Translations under genes and position numbers: made by a program | The notes under the pieces: generated by a model | Databases searched by the model: none | Told to the model about the DNA's origin: nothing | Seen by the model: the letters and a program-made list of their open reading frames with translations, nothing else | Shown: positions 35,028-44,036 of the stretch, piece after piece | Numbering within the stretch: the first letter of the stretch is position 1 | Layout: every line of letters begins with the position of its first letter | From: Streptomyces sp. SID13726 | Lineage (GTDB): Bacteria > Actinomycetota > Actinomycetes > Streptomycetales > Streptomycetaceae | Direction of reading: 5' to 3' | Assembly: GCF_010548375.1 (NCBI RefSeq) | Contig: NZ_JAAGLY010000015.1 | Span: forward strand, 62,001-126,000 | DNA: 64,000 nt

Positions 35028-35234
35028 CTACGGCAGGAGCTTCTCCAGTGCCGCAGGTCCCTCGGCCGCCAGTTTGCGGCGGGCCCATTCGAGATTGGTC
35101 GGGGTGATGTCCTTGCCCGAGGCGAGGACGAGGTCCTCCGGCGACACCTCGGTGCCGGTACGGGTGTGGAGCAGGTCGTCCGGGGTCGCACGGTCCTCGG
35201 ACGGCCCGGACGCGTCGGGCTGTGACGTCGGCAT
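35028..35234 (-). CDS. Small conserved hypothetical protein
   Basis: 68 residues, acidic N-terminal half and helical C-terminus (NLEWARRKLAAEGPAALEKL). GAGGAG lies 8 bp before ATG 35234, a strong translation signal. GC3 is high. No domain is recognised and no cysteines are present. It is monocistronic, convergent with the molybdoenzyme gene and divergent from the MMPL exporter. Confidence 0.7.
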   Translation of the reverse strand: MPTSQPDASGPSEDRATPDDLLHTRTGTEVSPEDLVLASGKDITPTNLEWARRKLAAEGPAALEKLLP

Positions 35235-35442
35235 GATCTCTGCTCCTCGGATCCGGATCGCTGAGCGGCCCCGGTGGAGTCAACGGGTCCCGCTATCACC
35301 ATTCATCGCCCGGGCCGACCCTGCATCCGGAACCGCCCGCGACGGACCCCGCCGGGGTGGCCTTCGCCCGGGATGCCCGGGCGAACGGACAGGCGTGTAA
35401 TGGGGGTATTGATCTCTCGGGGTCGGCAGGGAAGACGACGCC

Positions 35443-37692
35443 ATGGCCAAGACCACACCGCGTTCGAAGGGCGTTCTGCGCAGGCTGGGGGAGTGGTGCG
35501 CCCGGCACTTCGTGATCGTCATGGTGGCCTGGCTCGTGGCCCTGGTCGCCCTCCAGACCCTGAACCGGTCGTTCGGCGGTGAGTACTCCGACAACTTCTC
35601 CCTGCCCGGAGTCCAGTCGCAGAAGGGCCTCGACGTCCTGAAACGGCACGACCCCGCGGCCGGCGGCTACGGCAGCCAGATCGTCCTGCACGACGGCGAC
35701 AAGCAGCTCACCTCGCTCGGCTCGCAGTTCTCCACCACGGTCGCCGACCTCCAGAAGCTGCCGCACGTGCTGTCGGTCCAGAACCCGCTGACCGCGCCCG
35801 CCTCCAAGGTCGGCCCGCTGTCCTCGGACGGGAAGACGGCCTACATCACGGTCCGCTTCGACGTGCAGCCCTCGACCCTCGGCGACGGCTACCTCCACGG
35901 GGTCGACAACGCCGTACAGCCGCTGCGGGCGGCCGGGGCCGACGTCGAGTACGGCGGGCCGCTCGGCGAACTCGCCAGGCCCGCCGCCGACGACAAGGTC
36001 AGCGAGCTGATCGGCTTCGCCGTGGCGATCGTCGTCCTGCTGGTCGGCTTCGGCAGCGTGATCGCCGCCGGCATCCCCCTCGTGACCGCTCTGATCAGCG
36101 CGATCGGCGGGCTCGCCTGTCTCGGCCTGCTGGCCGCCGCGTTCACCTTCGCGACCGTCTCGCCCACCCTGGCCACGATGATCGGACTCGGCGTCGGGAT
36201 CGACTACGCGCTCTTCCTGATCACCCGGCACCGGCAGAGCCTCATGAACGGCAAGGACCCGGTGCACGCGGCGGGCGCGGCCACCGCCACCAGCGGACGC
36301 GCCGTGCTCGTCTCCGGCTGCACGGTGATCATCGCCCTGGCCGGACTGTCCGCGTCCGGGGTGTCGTTCATCGGGAAACTCGGACTCGCCGCCGCCGTCA
36401 CGGTCGTCTCCGCCGTCCTCGGCGCGCTGACCCTGGTCCCGGCCCTGCTCGGCCTGATCGGCACCCGCATCGACCGCTACCGGGTGCGCCGCCCGGTGGC
36501 CGAGACCGACGCCGCCGAGGGCGAGACACCGCACGGCACCTGGCACCGCTACGCCCAGCGGGTCGAACGGCGGCCGTGGCGCTATCTCGCCGCGGGCGTG
36601 ACGACCGTCGTGATCCTCGCCATCCCCGTCCTCTCCCTCCAGCTCGGCCACATCGGCGACGGCGCGGACCCCACCTCCTTCACCGACCGGCGCGCCTATG
36701 ACCTGATGACCGACGCCTTCGGGCCCGGCTCCAACGGCCCCCTGACCGTCGTCATCGACCAGACCTCCGTACCCTCCTCCCAGCGCTCCACCCTCTCCAC
36801 CCAGGCGCAGAAGACCCTCGACGGGGTGTCCGGCGCCGCCGCGGTCACCCCGCTGACGCCCACCAAGGACGGGGACGTCCTGCTCGCCACCGTCTACTCG
36901 AAGCAGTCCCCGCAGAGCGCCACCACCACCGACCTCACCAACCGGCTCGTCGACACCACCCTGCCCGCCGCGGTCACCGGCACCGACGCCCGGGGATACG
37001 TCACCGGCACGACCGCCGCCCAGGTCGACTTCCGCGACATCGTCTCCAGCCGGCTGCCCCTCATCATCGGCGTGGTCGTCGCCCTCGCCTTCCTGATCAT
37101 CCTGGCCGTCTTCCGCGGACTGCTCGTCGCGATCAAGGCGGCCGTCCTCAACGTCCTGTCCATCGCCGCCTCCTACGGCGTCGTCGTCGCCGTCTTCCAG
37201 TGGGGCTGGGGCGGACCCGCGCTCGGCGTCTCGGGCAAGGTGCCCATCGAGAGCTATGTGCCGATGATGATGTTCGCGATCATCTTCGGACTGAGCATGG
37301 ACTACGAGATCTTCCTGCTCTCCCGGGTCCACGAGGCATGGCTGCGCACCGGGGACGCCAAGGCCTCCGTCGCCCACGCCCTGGAGATCACCGCCCGTGT
37401 GATCACCTGCGCGGCGCTGATCATGGTGAGCGTGTTCGCCGCGTTCATCCTGAGCGACAACATCGTGGTCAAGATGCTCGGACTGGGCCTCGCGGTGAGC
37501 GTGCTGATCGACGCCACCGTCGTACGGCTGCTGATGGTCCCCGCCGTCATGACCCTGCTGGGCCGGCACGCCTGGTGGACACCCCGGTGGCTGGACCGGA
37601 TCCTCCCGCACATCGACGCCGAGGGGGACCACGAGGCGCAGGCGGAGGTCAGTGCGGCCGGGGAGCGTCCGGCGCGAGAACGAGCATCGTGA
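35443..37692 (+). CDS. MMPL-family RND-type exporter
   Basis: 749 residues. Two halves each have a long extracytoplasmic loop and about six spans. The proton-relay motifs are TMIGLGVGIDYALFLITRHR (span 4) and FGLSMDYEIFLLSRVHEAWL (span 10). The start MAKTTPRSKGVLRRLGEWCA precedes the first span (VIVMVAWLVALVALQTL). MMPL proteins export lipids, siderophores or small molecules. The C-terminal tail is acidic and overlaps the convergent phosphatase gene by 44 bp. No biosynthetic partner is adjacent. Confidence 0.9.
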   Translation: MAKTTPRSKGVLRRLGEWCARHFVIVMVAWLVALVALQTLNRSFGGEYSDNFSLPGVQSQKGLDVLKRHDPAAGGYGSQIVLHDGDKQLTSLGSQFSTTVADLQKLPHVLSVQNPLTAPASKVGPLSSDGKTAYITVRFDVQPSTLGDGYLHGVDNAVQPLRAAGADVEYGGPLGELARPAADDKVSELIGFAVAIVVLLVGFGSVIAAGIPLVTALISAIGGLACLGLLAAAFTFATVSPTLATMIGLGVGIDYALFLITRHRQSLMNGKDPVHAAGAATATSGRAVLVSGCTVIIALAGLSASGVSFIGKLGLAAAVTVVSAVLGALTLVPALLGLIGTRIDRYRVRRPVAETDAAEGETPHGTWHRYAQRVERRPWRYLAAGVTTVVILAIPVLSLQLGHIGDGADPTSFTDRRAYDLMTDAFGPGSNGPLTVVIDQTSVPSSQRSTLSTQAQKTLDGVSGAAAVTPLTPTKDGDVLLATVYSKQSPQSATTTDLTNRLVDTTLPAAVTGTDARGYVTGTTAAQVDFRDIVSSRLPLIIGVVVALAFLIILAVFRGLLVAIKAAVLNVLSIAASYGVVVAVFQWGWGGPALGVSGKVPIESYVPMMMFAIIFGLSMDYEIFLLSRVHEAWLRTGDAKASVAHALEITARVITCAALIMVSVFAAFILSDNIVVKMLGLGLAVSVLIDATVVRLLMVPAVMTLLGRHAWWTPRWLDRILPHIDAEGDHEAQAEVSAAGERPARERAS

Positions 37693-38776
37693 CGTCGTCC
37701 TGGAGCGCCGGGGCGTGGCGCACCAGGTCCGACCAGACCCGCTCGGCGAGGACGGAGACGGGGCCGGGCGCCCCGGGAGCGTCGGCCGAGAACTCGACGA
37801 GCCGTTCCAGCAGCGGATAGAAGGCGCCTTTCGCGTCCCGTGCCTCCCAGACACCGTCCGAGGCCAGGAAGAGCCGGTCACCCGGCAGCAGCGGCACGGT
37901 GATCCCGGCCGGCGGCGACGCGTCCGCCAGGCCCAGCCCGAGCGGGGTGCCCACGGGCACGTCGATCTCCACGGCCCGCCCGTCCCGCAGCAGCACCGGC
38001 CCCGACTGGCCGCACGCCACGATCCGCACCGCCCCCGCGTCGGCGCCGAACTCCAGCAGCACCGCCGTGGCGAACAGCTCCGAATGGCGTACGTCCGCCG
38101 AGTCGACCACCAGCCTGCGGTCGAGGCGCGCGGCCACCGACTCGGGGTCCGGCTGGTCCAGCACCGCCTCCCGGAAGGCCCCCAGCAGCGAGGCGACGGT
38201 GGCCACGGCCGACAGCCCGTGCCCCTGCACGTCGCCCATCACCGCCCGCACCCCGCCGGGCCCCTCCCGCACGTCGAAGAAGTCACCGCCGACCAGCGTC
38301 CCCCGCTGCGCCGCCCGGTACAGCCCCGCGCACCGCACCGGGCCCACCCGCTCCGGCAGCAGCGGCACCACGGCCCGCTGCGCGACCTCCGCGACCGCGC
38401 GTTCGGTCACCAGCTGGGCGTCGCGCCGGCTCCTGACGAACGACACGATCACACTGAGCGCGGCGACGAAGCCCACGGTCAGCACATCCGTGGTGCCCGG
38501 ATCGTTGAGCCGGAACGCCGGAACGTTCAGCACGACCAGCACCAGCCCGCCGAGCACCGCGGTGGCCGCCGGCCCGTACGACAGCACGGCCAGCGGCGGG
38601 ATCGCGCCCAGCAGGAACCCGATGTCCAGCGGATCGGGGCTCGTGAGCGTCGCCACGCACACCCCGGCCAGCAGCGCGGCGGGCAGCACCCGCACCCAGC
38701 CGGGCGGCGGCGCGCCCCGCAGCCAGGTCCGCCGGTCCCGGTCGCGGCGCGACGACCGGCCGCGCACTCCGCTCAC
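37649..38776 (-). CDS. Membrane SpoIIE/PP2C-family phosphatase
   Basis: 375 residues. An N-terminal membrane region (~28-115, four hydrophobic stretches such as VLPAALLAGVCVATLTS and AVLGGLVLVVLNVPAF) is followed by a PP2C domain (~140-370) with GGDFFDVREGPGGVRAVMGD, DVQGHGLSAVA, ACGQSGPVLLRDG and LFLASDGVWEARD. It probably dephosphorylates an anti-anti-sigma antagonist in response to an envelope signal. The membrane build differs from the soluble GAF/PAS phosphatase at 2085. The 3' ends of this gene and the MMPL gene overlap. Confidence 0.88.
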   Translation of the reverse strand: MSGVRGRSSRRDRDRRTWLRGAPPPGWVRVLPAALLAGVCVATLTSPDPLDIGFLLGAIPPLAVLSYGPAATAVLGGLVLVVLNVPAFRLNDPGTTDVLTVGFVAALSVIVSFVRSRRDAQLVTERAVAEVAQRAVVPLLPERVGPVRCAGLYRAAQRGTLVGGDFFDVREGPGGVRAVMGDVQGHGLSAVATVASLLGAFREAVLDQPDPESVAARLDRRLVVDSADVRHSELFATAVLLEFGADAGAVRIVACGQSGPVLLRDGRAVEIDVPVGTPLGLGLADASPPAGITVPLLPGDRLFLASDGVWEARDAKGAFYPLLERLVEFSADAPGAPGPVSVLAERVWSDLVRHAPALQDDVTMLVLAPDAPRPH

Positions 38777-38798
38777 ACCACTACGCTGCTACGACCCA

Positions 38799-38825
38799 CC
38801 GGGCGCCGCACCCCGAACCGCCCGG
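38799..38825 (-). terminator. Weak stem-loop downstream of the GH64 gene
   Basis: CCGGGCG (38799-38805) pairs with CGCCCGG (38819-38825) over a 13-nt loop, 10 bp past the glucanase stop. It is short and lacks a U-tract. Confidence 0.4.
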
Positions 38826-38834
38826 GACGCCCCG

Positions 38835-40025
38835 CTAGAACGGCGTCAGCGTCACCCGGATCGCCGTGGGGGCCGTGTCCTGGACGTACGAGGCGAAGTC
38901 GGCCACGTCGTCGAAGGCGAAGCCGTACGCCTTGCCGTCCACGGTGGCCGCGTGCATGGCCTTCGCGTAGTGGTTGGTGAGCGCGGTCCGGTAGAAGGAC
39001 GCGGGGTCGGTGGTCGGCTGGGCGGCGGTGCTCACCAGCGTCGACCGGTTGAACCCGGCGCCGAGCACGGCGGCGACCGGCCCCGTGGTGCCGTCGTTGG
39101 GAGCGGCGAGGGCACCGTCGCAGAAGAGCACGTCCCGCGTCGACGGCCGGGCGAACGACACCTGCGCGGGCCCGTCGAACACGAACCGCCCGCCGCGCAC
39201 CCGGCCGGTGAACGTGCCCGCGTTCGTGGTGACCGTCAGGTCCTTGCCGGAGTAGGTGCTCCACACCTCGTCGATGTACGGCGCGAGGTAGTCCGCCGCG
39301 AACAGCCCGGAGTCCAGGCCGTGTCCGGGCGCGATGACCCGGGTGTCGTCCACGACCAGCGGCGCGAACTCCTCGACCTGCCGTACGGCGGCGAACGCGG
39401 CGGCCCGCCCGGAGGAACGCAGTGTGCCCGTCGTCTGGTCCCGGGCGCCGGTCAGCCGGATGCTCAGTGGCACGCTGAACATGTCCACCATGGTCGTGTT
39501 GCAGAACATGCCCGCCGCGTTGTGCGTGAACTCGGCGCAGTCGTGCAGCACCGGGTAGTTGGGGTCGGAGGTCACCCAGCCCGCCGGGTACTGGAGGGCC
39601 GGGGCGCCGTTGCCGTCCGTGACGACCTTGAACTTCAGCTTGGCGCCCAGGGACACATAGATCCGGCCGGACAGATAGGGGAGCGTCAGCCGGGTCTCGC
39701 CGCTGCCGGCCAGGCCGATCGCGTAGTCGGTGTAGCCGTCGGCGCCGTTGTCGGAGAGGGCGACCGGCGCGACCGTGCCGTCGGGGGTGACCCGGACCTG
39801 CCGCCCGTCCAGGTTGCCCACGATGTAGACGTGCACATCGGCGTTGCCGAAGGCGCCGGTGTCGTTGACGACGGTCAGCGGCAGCGCACCGGCCGCCGCG
39901 GTACGGGCGGTGTCGGCGAGGGCGTGGGGGGCCAGCGCCGCCGCGGCGGGTACGGCGGCCATGGCACCGCCGAGGGCGGAGAGGACGGTGCGGCGGCCGG
40001 GACCGCGCTGATGACGAGGTGTCAT
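38835..40025 (-). CDS. Secreted GH64 endo-beta-1,3-glucanase
   Basis: 396 residues. A twin-Arg-like signal (RRTVLSALGGAMAAVPAAAA, cleavage near ALA/DTA) directs export. The mature domain is GH64 (laminaripentaose-producing type). The family catalytic pair Glu and Asp is seen in HDCAEFTHNAAG and TTMVDMFSVPLSI, 16 residues apart as in characterised Streptomyces enzymes. It cleaves fungal or algal beta-1,3-glucan. No carbohydrate-binding module is attached. A LacI-type operator (40047-40060) lies 22 bp upstream, implying sugar-dependent control. GAGGAG precedes ATG 40025. Confidence 0.9.
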   Translation of the reverse strand: MTPRHQRGPGRRTVLSALGGAMAAVPAAAALAPHALADTARTAAAGALPLTVVNDTGAFGNADVHVYIVGNLDGRQVRVTPDGTVAPVALSDNGADGYTDYAIGLAGSGETRLTLPYLSGRIYVSLGAKLKFKVVTDGNGAPALQYPAGWVTSDPNYPVLHDCAEFTHNAAGMFCNTTMVDMFSVPLSIRLTGARDQTTGTLRSSGRAAAFAAVRQVEEFAPLVVDDTRVIAPGHGLDSGLFAADYLAPYIDEVWSTYSGKDLTVTTNAGTFTGRVRGGRFVFDGPAQVSFARPSTRDVLFCDGALAAPNDGTTGPVAAVLGAGFNRSTLVSTAAQPTTDPASFYRTALTNHYAKAMHAATVDGKAYGFAFDDVADFASYVQDTAPTAIRVTLTPF

Positions 40026-40046
40026 GTGGGGGGTCTCCTCGATTGG

Positions 40047-40060
40047 TTGAGAGCGCTCTC
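40047..40060. promoter_or_regulatory. LacI-family operator palindrome upstream of GH64
   Basis: TGAGAGCGCTCTCA is a perfect 14-bp palindrome with the AGCGCT core. It closely resembles the CebR site TGGGAGCGCTCCCA known from Streptomyces cellulose/glucan regulons. It lies 22 bp from the GH64 start codon. Confidence 0.75.
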
Positions 40061-40258
40061 AGTTCGTTGCCGGGGCCCGATGCTACGGACGGCGCGGGCC
40101 CCGGCATACAGAGCGGACGGCGTTTAATGCCGCCTTAAGGGCCGTTTAAGCGGTGCGGGGCCCCGAGCGGTCGGCGTCGAAAACCGATGGACGCGCCCGG
40201 CCGGGATCCCGTAACGTCTGCCGTCACGCCCCGAGACCTGCGGAAGGAGGCGAGTGCC

Positions 40259-40315
40259 GTGCAGTCCACCACCATCCAGCGCTCCCTCTTCGCTGTCCCG
40301 GCGTGCGTCGTCTGA
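40259..40315 (+). CDS. Candidate 18-residue leader peptide upstream of GNAT gene
   Basis: GTG 40259 has AAGGAGG 8 bp upstream, one of the strongest ribosome sites in the window, and encodes VQSTTIQRSLFAVPACVV before TGA. The GNAT start is 48 bp downstream. Between them GGAGCGCTCC (40323-40332) forms a perfect palindrome that could act as a hairpin or a LacI-type site. A regulatory uORF is inferred; no run of a single amino acid points to a specific attenuation signal. Confidence 0.4.
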   Translation: MQSTTIQRSLFAVPACVV

Positions 40316-40362
40316 CCGACCGGGAGCGCTCCACGCAGTACGCATCCCGGAGGAATCCACCC

Positions 40363-41256
40363 ATGACCGATCTGGTCATCCGCGCGCTCGACGAGCGCGA
40401 CACCACTCTCTTCGACGTCTTTCCCGACCCCCTCGGCACCGCCGAGGGACACCGGCGCACCCGCCACCGCCCCGACTGGAAGCGCGTCGCCCTGCGCGAC
40501 GGCGAGGTCGTCGCCCGCGGCGCCTGGTGGGGCGGCCCCGATGACACCGCGCCCCTGAACATCAACTGGTTCGACGTGCTCCTCGGGGAGGAGGAGGCGG
40601 GCGCAGAACTCCTGCGCACTGCGCCCTGGCAGGTCGAGATCGAGATGAGCCTGCCCGCCGGATGGCGCGCGGAGCCCGAGTCGAGCGCCGCCGCGGAAGC
40701 CCGCTTCACCGCCGCCCGGAAGGCCGGCTACGAGCTGTTCGTCGAGCGCTACCTGTACCGGTGGACGCCCGAGCACGGACTGCCCGAACGGCCCGGACGC
40801 CTGGAGTTCCGGACCGAGGACGACGACGCCGTCTTCTTCGACCTGCTGCGCCGCATCCATTCCGTCACCCTCGACGCGCACACCCTCAAGGACATCGAGG
40901 AGGGCGGACTCGACCGGGCCGCCCAGTCGGAGCTCGACTTCTTCCACTGGTGCCCCTCGCCCCGCGAGTGGTGGCAGATCGCCCACACCCCGCAGGGCGA
41001 CCCGGTCGGCATCCACATCCCGGCACACAACCCGTCAGGCCCCTGCGTCGGCTTCATCGGGGTCGTACCGGAACACCGGGGACACGGCTACGCCTACGAC
41101 CTCCTCACCGAGTGCACCCGCTTCCTGGTCGAGCAGGGCGCCGACTTCATCGCCGCCGCGACGGACCAGGGCAACTTCCCCATGGCGGCGAACTTCACCA
41201 AGGCGGGCTACCCCGTCGTCCGTGAGCGCCTGCACTTCCGGCCCGCGAGCACCTGA
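40363..41256 (+). CDS. GNAT-family N-acetyltransferase
   Basis: 297 residues. The C-terminal GNAT domain has the acetyl-CoA pyrophosphate loop VGFIGVVPEHRGHGYAYDLL and the following strand FIAAATDQGNFPMAANFTKAG. An N-terminal region of ~150 residues (TDLVIRALDERDTTLFDVFP) appears to be a degenerate second GNAT fold. ATG 40363 is preceded by GGAGG. The substrate is unknown. A short uORF with a strong ribosome site lies upstream. Confidence 0.85.
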   Translation: MTDLVIRALDERDTTLFDVFPDPLGTAEGHRRTRHRPDWKRVALRDGEVVARGAWWGGPDDTAPLNINWFDVLLGEEEAGAELLRTAPWQVEIEMSLPAGWRAEPESSAAAEARFTAARKAGYELFVERYLYRWTPEHGLPERPGRLEFRTEDDDAVFFDLLRRIHSVTLDAHTLKDIEEGGLDRAAQSELDFFHWCPSPREWWQIAHTPQGDPVGIHIPAHNPSGPCVGFIGVVPEHRGHGYAYDLLTECTRFLVEQGADFIAAATDQGNFPMAANFTKAGYPVVRERLHFRPAST

Positions 41257-41266
41257 GGCACGGCCC

Positions 41267-41309
41267 GGCACCGGCAGCCGCTCAAGGGCGGTTGTCAGTG
41301 CCGGGTGCC
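41267..41309 (+). terminator. Imperfect stem-loop after GNAT gene
   Basis: GGCACCGGCA (41267-41276) pairs with TGCCGGGTGCC (41299-41309) with one bulge, and CCGC/GCGG pairs inside. It begins 10 bp past the stop. Confidence 0.4.
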
Positions 41310-41352
41310 ATGCTGGCCGGAGGGTTGGATCTTCGGCGGACCGGGGAGCGGC

Positions 41353-41703
41353 ATGGGGTTCTTGGGCGAGGTGTGGCAGGTGCGCGGCGGTGACGGACCG
41401 GTCGGGGAGATCCTGATCGATGACGCCGACTTCCCCTGGCTGTCGGGCCGTTTCACGGCGGGCCCGGGATACGAAAGCGTACGCGAGCTGTTCGTGCGCG
41501 AACTCGCCCTGATGGAACCGCTCATGACACAGGACGACGAGGAGGGCTGGCGGAGGTGGGAGGCCGCCTACGACGAGATCGAGCGGCGAGTGACCCTGGT
41601 CGCGCCGGGCGGCCCGGTCCCCGAGTTCCTGCTGCACATCGAGGGCGACCGGGCCTGGTTCCGGTGGAACGACGAGCCGTTCGAGGGCGGGGCGGGAGCG
41701 TGA
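41353..41703 (+). CDS. Conserved hypothetical protein
   Basis: 116 residues with a mixed alpha/beta look (MGFLGEVWQVRGGDGPVGEI, HIEGDRAWFRWNDEPF). Acidic, soluble, no recognised motif or cysteine. GGAG lies 5 bp before ATG 41353, so the upstream in-frame start at 41305 is not used. It is monocistronic and convergent with the Gfo/Idh gene. Confidence 0.65.
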   Translation: MGFLGEVWQVRGGDGPVGEILIDDADFPWLSGRFTAGPGYESVRELFVRELALMEPLMTQDDEEGWRRWEAAYDEIERRVTLVAPGGPVPEFLLHIEGDRAWFRWNDEPFEGGAGA

Positions 41704-41709
41704 GCGGGT

Positions 41710-41747
41710 GAGCCACGCGGAGGGCTCGGTGCTCCCCGTCGTGGCTC
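41710..41747. terminator. Stem-loop between convergent genes
   Basis: GAGCCACG (41710-41717) pairs with CGTGGCTC (41740-41747), with GGAG/CTCC pairing inside the loop. Confidence 0.4.
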
Positions 41748-41784
41748 TTCCGGGCCCTTCCGGTGAGGCCCGTCGTGCCCCTTC

Positions 41785-42684
41785 CTACGCCGTGGGCCCG
41801 GCGCTCCCGCCGTCCAGCAGCGCCTCCGCCGTCGTCAGGATCTCGGTGACCCGCAGGGCGAACGCGGCGTCGCACGGGTGCGGCTGTCCGGTGCGGGCGG
41901 CGGCGAGCAGTCCGTCGGCGGCGCGGAGCACGGCGGGCACCACGCCTTCGGTCGACTCGGGGAGCCGGGTCACCCCGCCCGCGCCCCGCAGTTCGACTCC
42001 GGCGCCCGCTGCCGCCGGCGGCGCGGTGAGGCTCAGCGTCAGGGTGCTCGACGCCCCGCCGGTGTGCCTGAGGACCAGGTGGACGGTGTCGCCGGGACCC
42101 CGCACCGCCGCCGCCACGTCACGGACGTCGCCCAGCACCGGCAGCAGGACCGACAGCGCGTGCGGGCCCACGTCCCACAGGGCACCCTTCTCGCGCCGCC
42201 ACGGCGAGTCGGCGAACGGGCTGTCGCTGGTGAACACCGACCCCAGCCACTCGGCCCGCGCCGTGAACCAGCCCTCCACGCCCGCCTGTTCACCGATCCA
42301 CGCCTCTGTCTCGGACAGGAAGCGCGAGGTGAAGAACACCACCGAGGCCGCCCCGGTCTCCCGGGTGGCCTCCACCACCGCCCGGCCCTGCTCGACGGTG
42401 AGGGCGAGCGGCTTGTCCAGGAGCAGATGGCGTCCGGCCCGTGCGGCCCGCGCAGCGAGGTCGGCCTGCACGGCCGGCGGCAGGGCGATCGCCACGGCGT
42501 CCACGTCGGCCAGCAGCGCGTCGACGTCGTCGTAGGCCCGGACGCCGTGCTCGTCGGCCAACTCCTCGGCCGCGTCGGGACGGCGGCCCCACACTCCGGC
42601 GAACTCCAGCTCCGGATGCGCGACGAGCGCCGGGGCGTGGGCCATCCTGGCCCAGGGACCGGTGCCGAGCAGTCCGATACGCAT
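41785..42684 (-). CDS. Gfo/Idh/MocA-family oxidoreductase
   Basis: 299 residues. The N-terminal Rossmann fold binds NAD(P) (MRIGLLGTGPWARMAHAPAL; VDAVAIALPPAVQADLA), with the family Lys in HLLLDKPLALTVEQGRAVVE. The C-terminal alpha/beta domain carries WDVGPHALSVLLPVLGDVRD. These enzymes oxidise or reduce sugars, inositols or their derivatives. ATG 42684 has GAGAGGCGAC upstream; the frame above it is an extension. Divergent from an aldo-keto reductase, so the pair may be functionally related, though nothing proves it. Confidence 0.88.
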   Translation of the reverse strand: MRIGLLGTGPWARMAHAPALVAHPELEFAGVWGRRPDAAEELADEHGVRAYDDVDALLADVDAVAIALPPAVQADLAARAARAGRHLLLDKPLALTVEQGRAVVEATRETGAASVVFFTSRFLSETEAWIGEQAGVEGWFTARAEWLGSVFTSDSPFADSPWRREKGALWDVGPHALSVLLPVLGDVRDVAAAVRGPGDTVHLVLRHTGGASSTLTLSLTAPPAAAGAGVELRGAGGVTRLPESTEGVVPAVLRAADGLLAAARTGQPHPCDAAFALRVTEILTTAEALLDGGSAGPTA

Positions 42685-43011
42685 GCCGTCGCCTCTCGCC
42701 TCACTGCCGAAACCCAGGACGACCGGCAGGGGATCGCTCCCTCGGCTCACCTCAGCGGATCACCGACCGGTCGAGGTGAGCGTGCCACATCCGCACCGGC
42801 TCCCCGCAACCCCCGTCTCGGCAGCCGGGCCGCCCCTGACCACCGAGGACCGCGATTCAGTGGTCCCGTCGCTGAATGCGTTCTCATTCTTCTATTGGAC
42901 CTTGAGCGCACCGGGCGGCCAGGCTGGTGGGAGCCCGGCGCCGCCGCCCACCTCCGTGGCGGCACCGCGCTCCGTCGGTTCCGCGTGACAGCCGAAAGAG
43001 GTCCACCTCCC
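42685..43011. other. Divergent promoter region
   Basis: 327 bp between the Gfo/Idh and aldo-keto reductase starts. ATTCAG (42855-42860) and CTGAAT (42872-42877) form an inverted repeat with an 11-bp spacer next to an AT-richer stretch (TTCTCATTCTTCTATTGG). This could be an operator or promoter. No gene is seen. Confidence 0.35.
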
Positions 43012-43869
43012 ATGCACACCCGCCGCATCGGTGATGTCGAAGTCAGCGCGATCGGTCTGGGCGCCATGCCCATGTCCATCGAGGGACGCCCGGACGAGGC
43101 ACGTTCCCTCGCCACCGTCCACGCCGCGCTCGACGCGGGCGTCACCCTCATCGACACCGCCGACGCCTACCACCGCGACGCCGACGAGGTCGGTCACAAC
43201 GAGACCCTGATAGCCAAGGCCCTCGCCTCCCACGAGCGGGGCGGTGACGTCCTCGTCGCCACGAAGGGCGGCCATCTGCGCCCCGGCGACGGCAGCTGGA
43301 CCCTCGACGGCAGCCCCCGGCACCTCAAGGAGGCCTGCGAGGCCTCCCTGAGCCGGCTGGGCGTGGAGGCCATCGGGCTCTACCAGTTCCACCGCCCCGA
43401 CCCGAAGGTCCCCTACGAGGAGTCCGTCGGCGCCGTACGGGACCTCCTCGACGAGGGCAAGATCCTCCGGGCGGGCATCTCCAACGCGAACCCCGAGCAG
43501 ATCAGGCTCGCGAACGACATCCTCGGCGGCCGGCTGGTCTCCGTGCAGAACCAGTTCTCCCCGGCCTTCCGCTCCAGCGAGCCCGAACTGCGCCTGTGCG
43601 ACGAGCTCGGCATCGCCTTCCTGCCCTGGAGCCCCCTCGGCGGCATCTCCCGCGCGGGCGAACTGGGCTCCGCGCACGCCCCGTTCGCGCGGATCGCCGA
43701 GAAGCACGGGGTGAGCCCGCAGCGCGTCTGCCTGGCCTGGATGCTCGCCAAGTCGCCGGTCGTCGTCCCGATCCCCGGCGCGAGCCGCCCGGAGACCATC
43801 CGCGACTCGCTCGCCGCCACCGACCTGGTGCTCGACGCGGACGAACTCGCGGAGTTGGACGCCGCCTGA
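43012..43869 (+). CDS. Aldo/keto reductase
   Basis: 285 residues forming a TIM-barrel AKR. The catalytic tetrad is visible: Asp in TLIDTADAY, Tyr in the same segment, Lys in VATKGGHLRPGD and His in GLYQFHRPDPK. The NADPH-phosphate region PIPGASRPETIRDSLAATDL is near the C-terminus. It reduces an aldehyde or ketone of unknown identity. Start ATG 43012 lies just after GAAAGAGGTCC. Confidence 0.9.
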   Translation: MHTRRIGDVEVSAIGLGAMPMSIEGRPDEARSLATVHAALDAGVTLIDTADAYHRDADEVGHNETLIAKALASHERGGDVLVATKGGHLRPGDGSWTLDGSPRHLKEACEASLSRLGVEAIGLYQFHRPDPKVPYEESVGAVRDLLDEGKILRAGISNANPEQIRLANDILGGRLVSVQNQFSPAFRSSEPELRLCDELGIAFLPWSPLGGISRAGELGSAHAPFARIAEKHGVSPQRVCLAWMLAKSPVVVPIPGASRPETIRDSLAATDLVLDADELAELDAA

Positions 43870-44036
43870 GCCCAACTCCACCGGTCCTGGCCCTCGGTCT
43901 CCGGTGCCGTCCGACCTGTCCGCCACACGGCCCGTCCGTGGTCCGACGGGGTGCGGACTGGCACCGGAGATCGTGGTGTCTCTAGGATGGACTCCCTGCC
44001 CTGCCAGGCCAGTTGGCGGCACAAGCTGGGGGAAAG

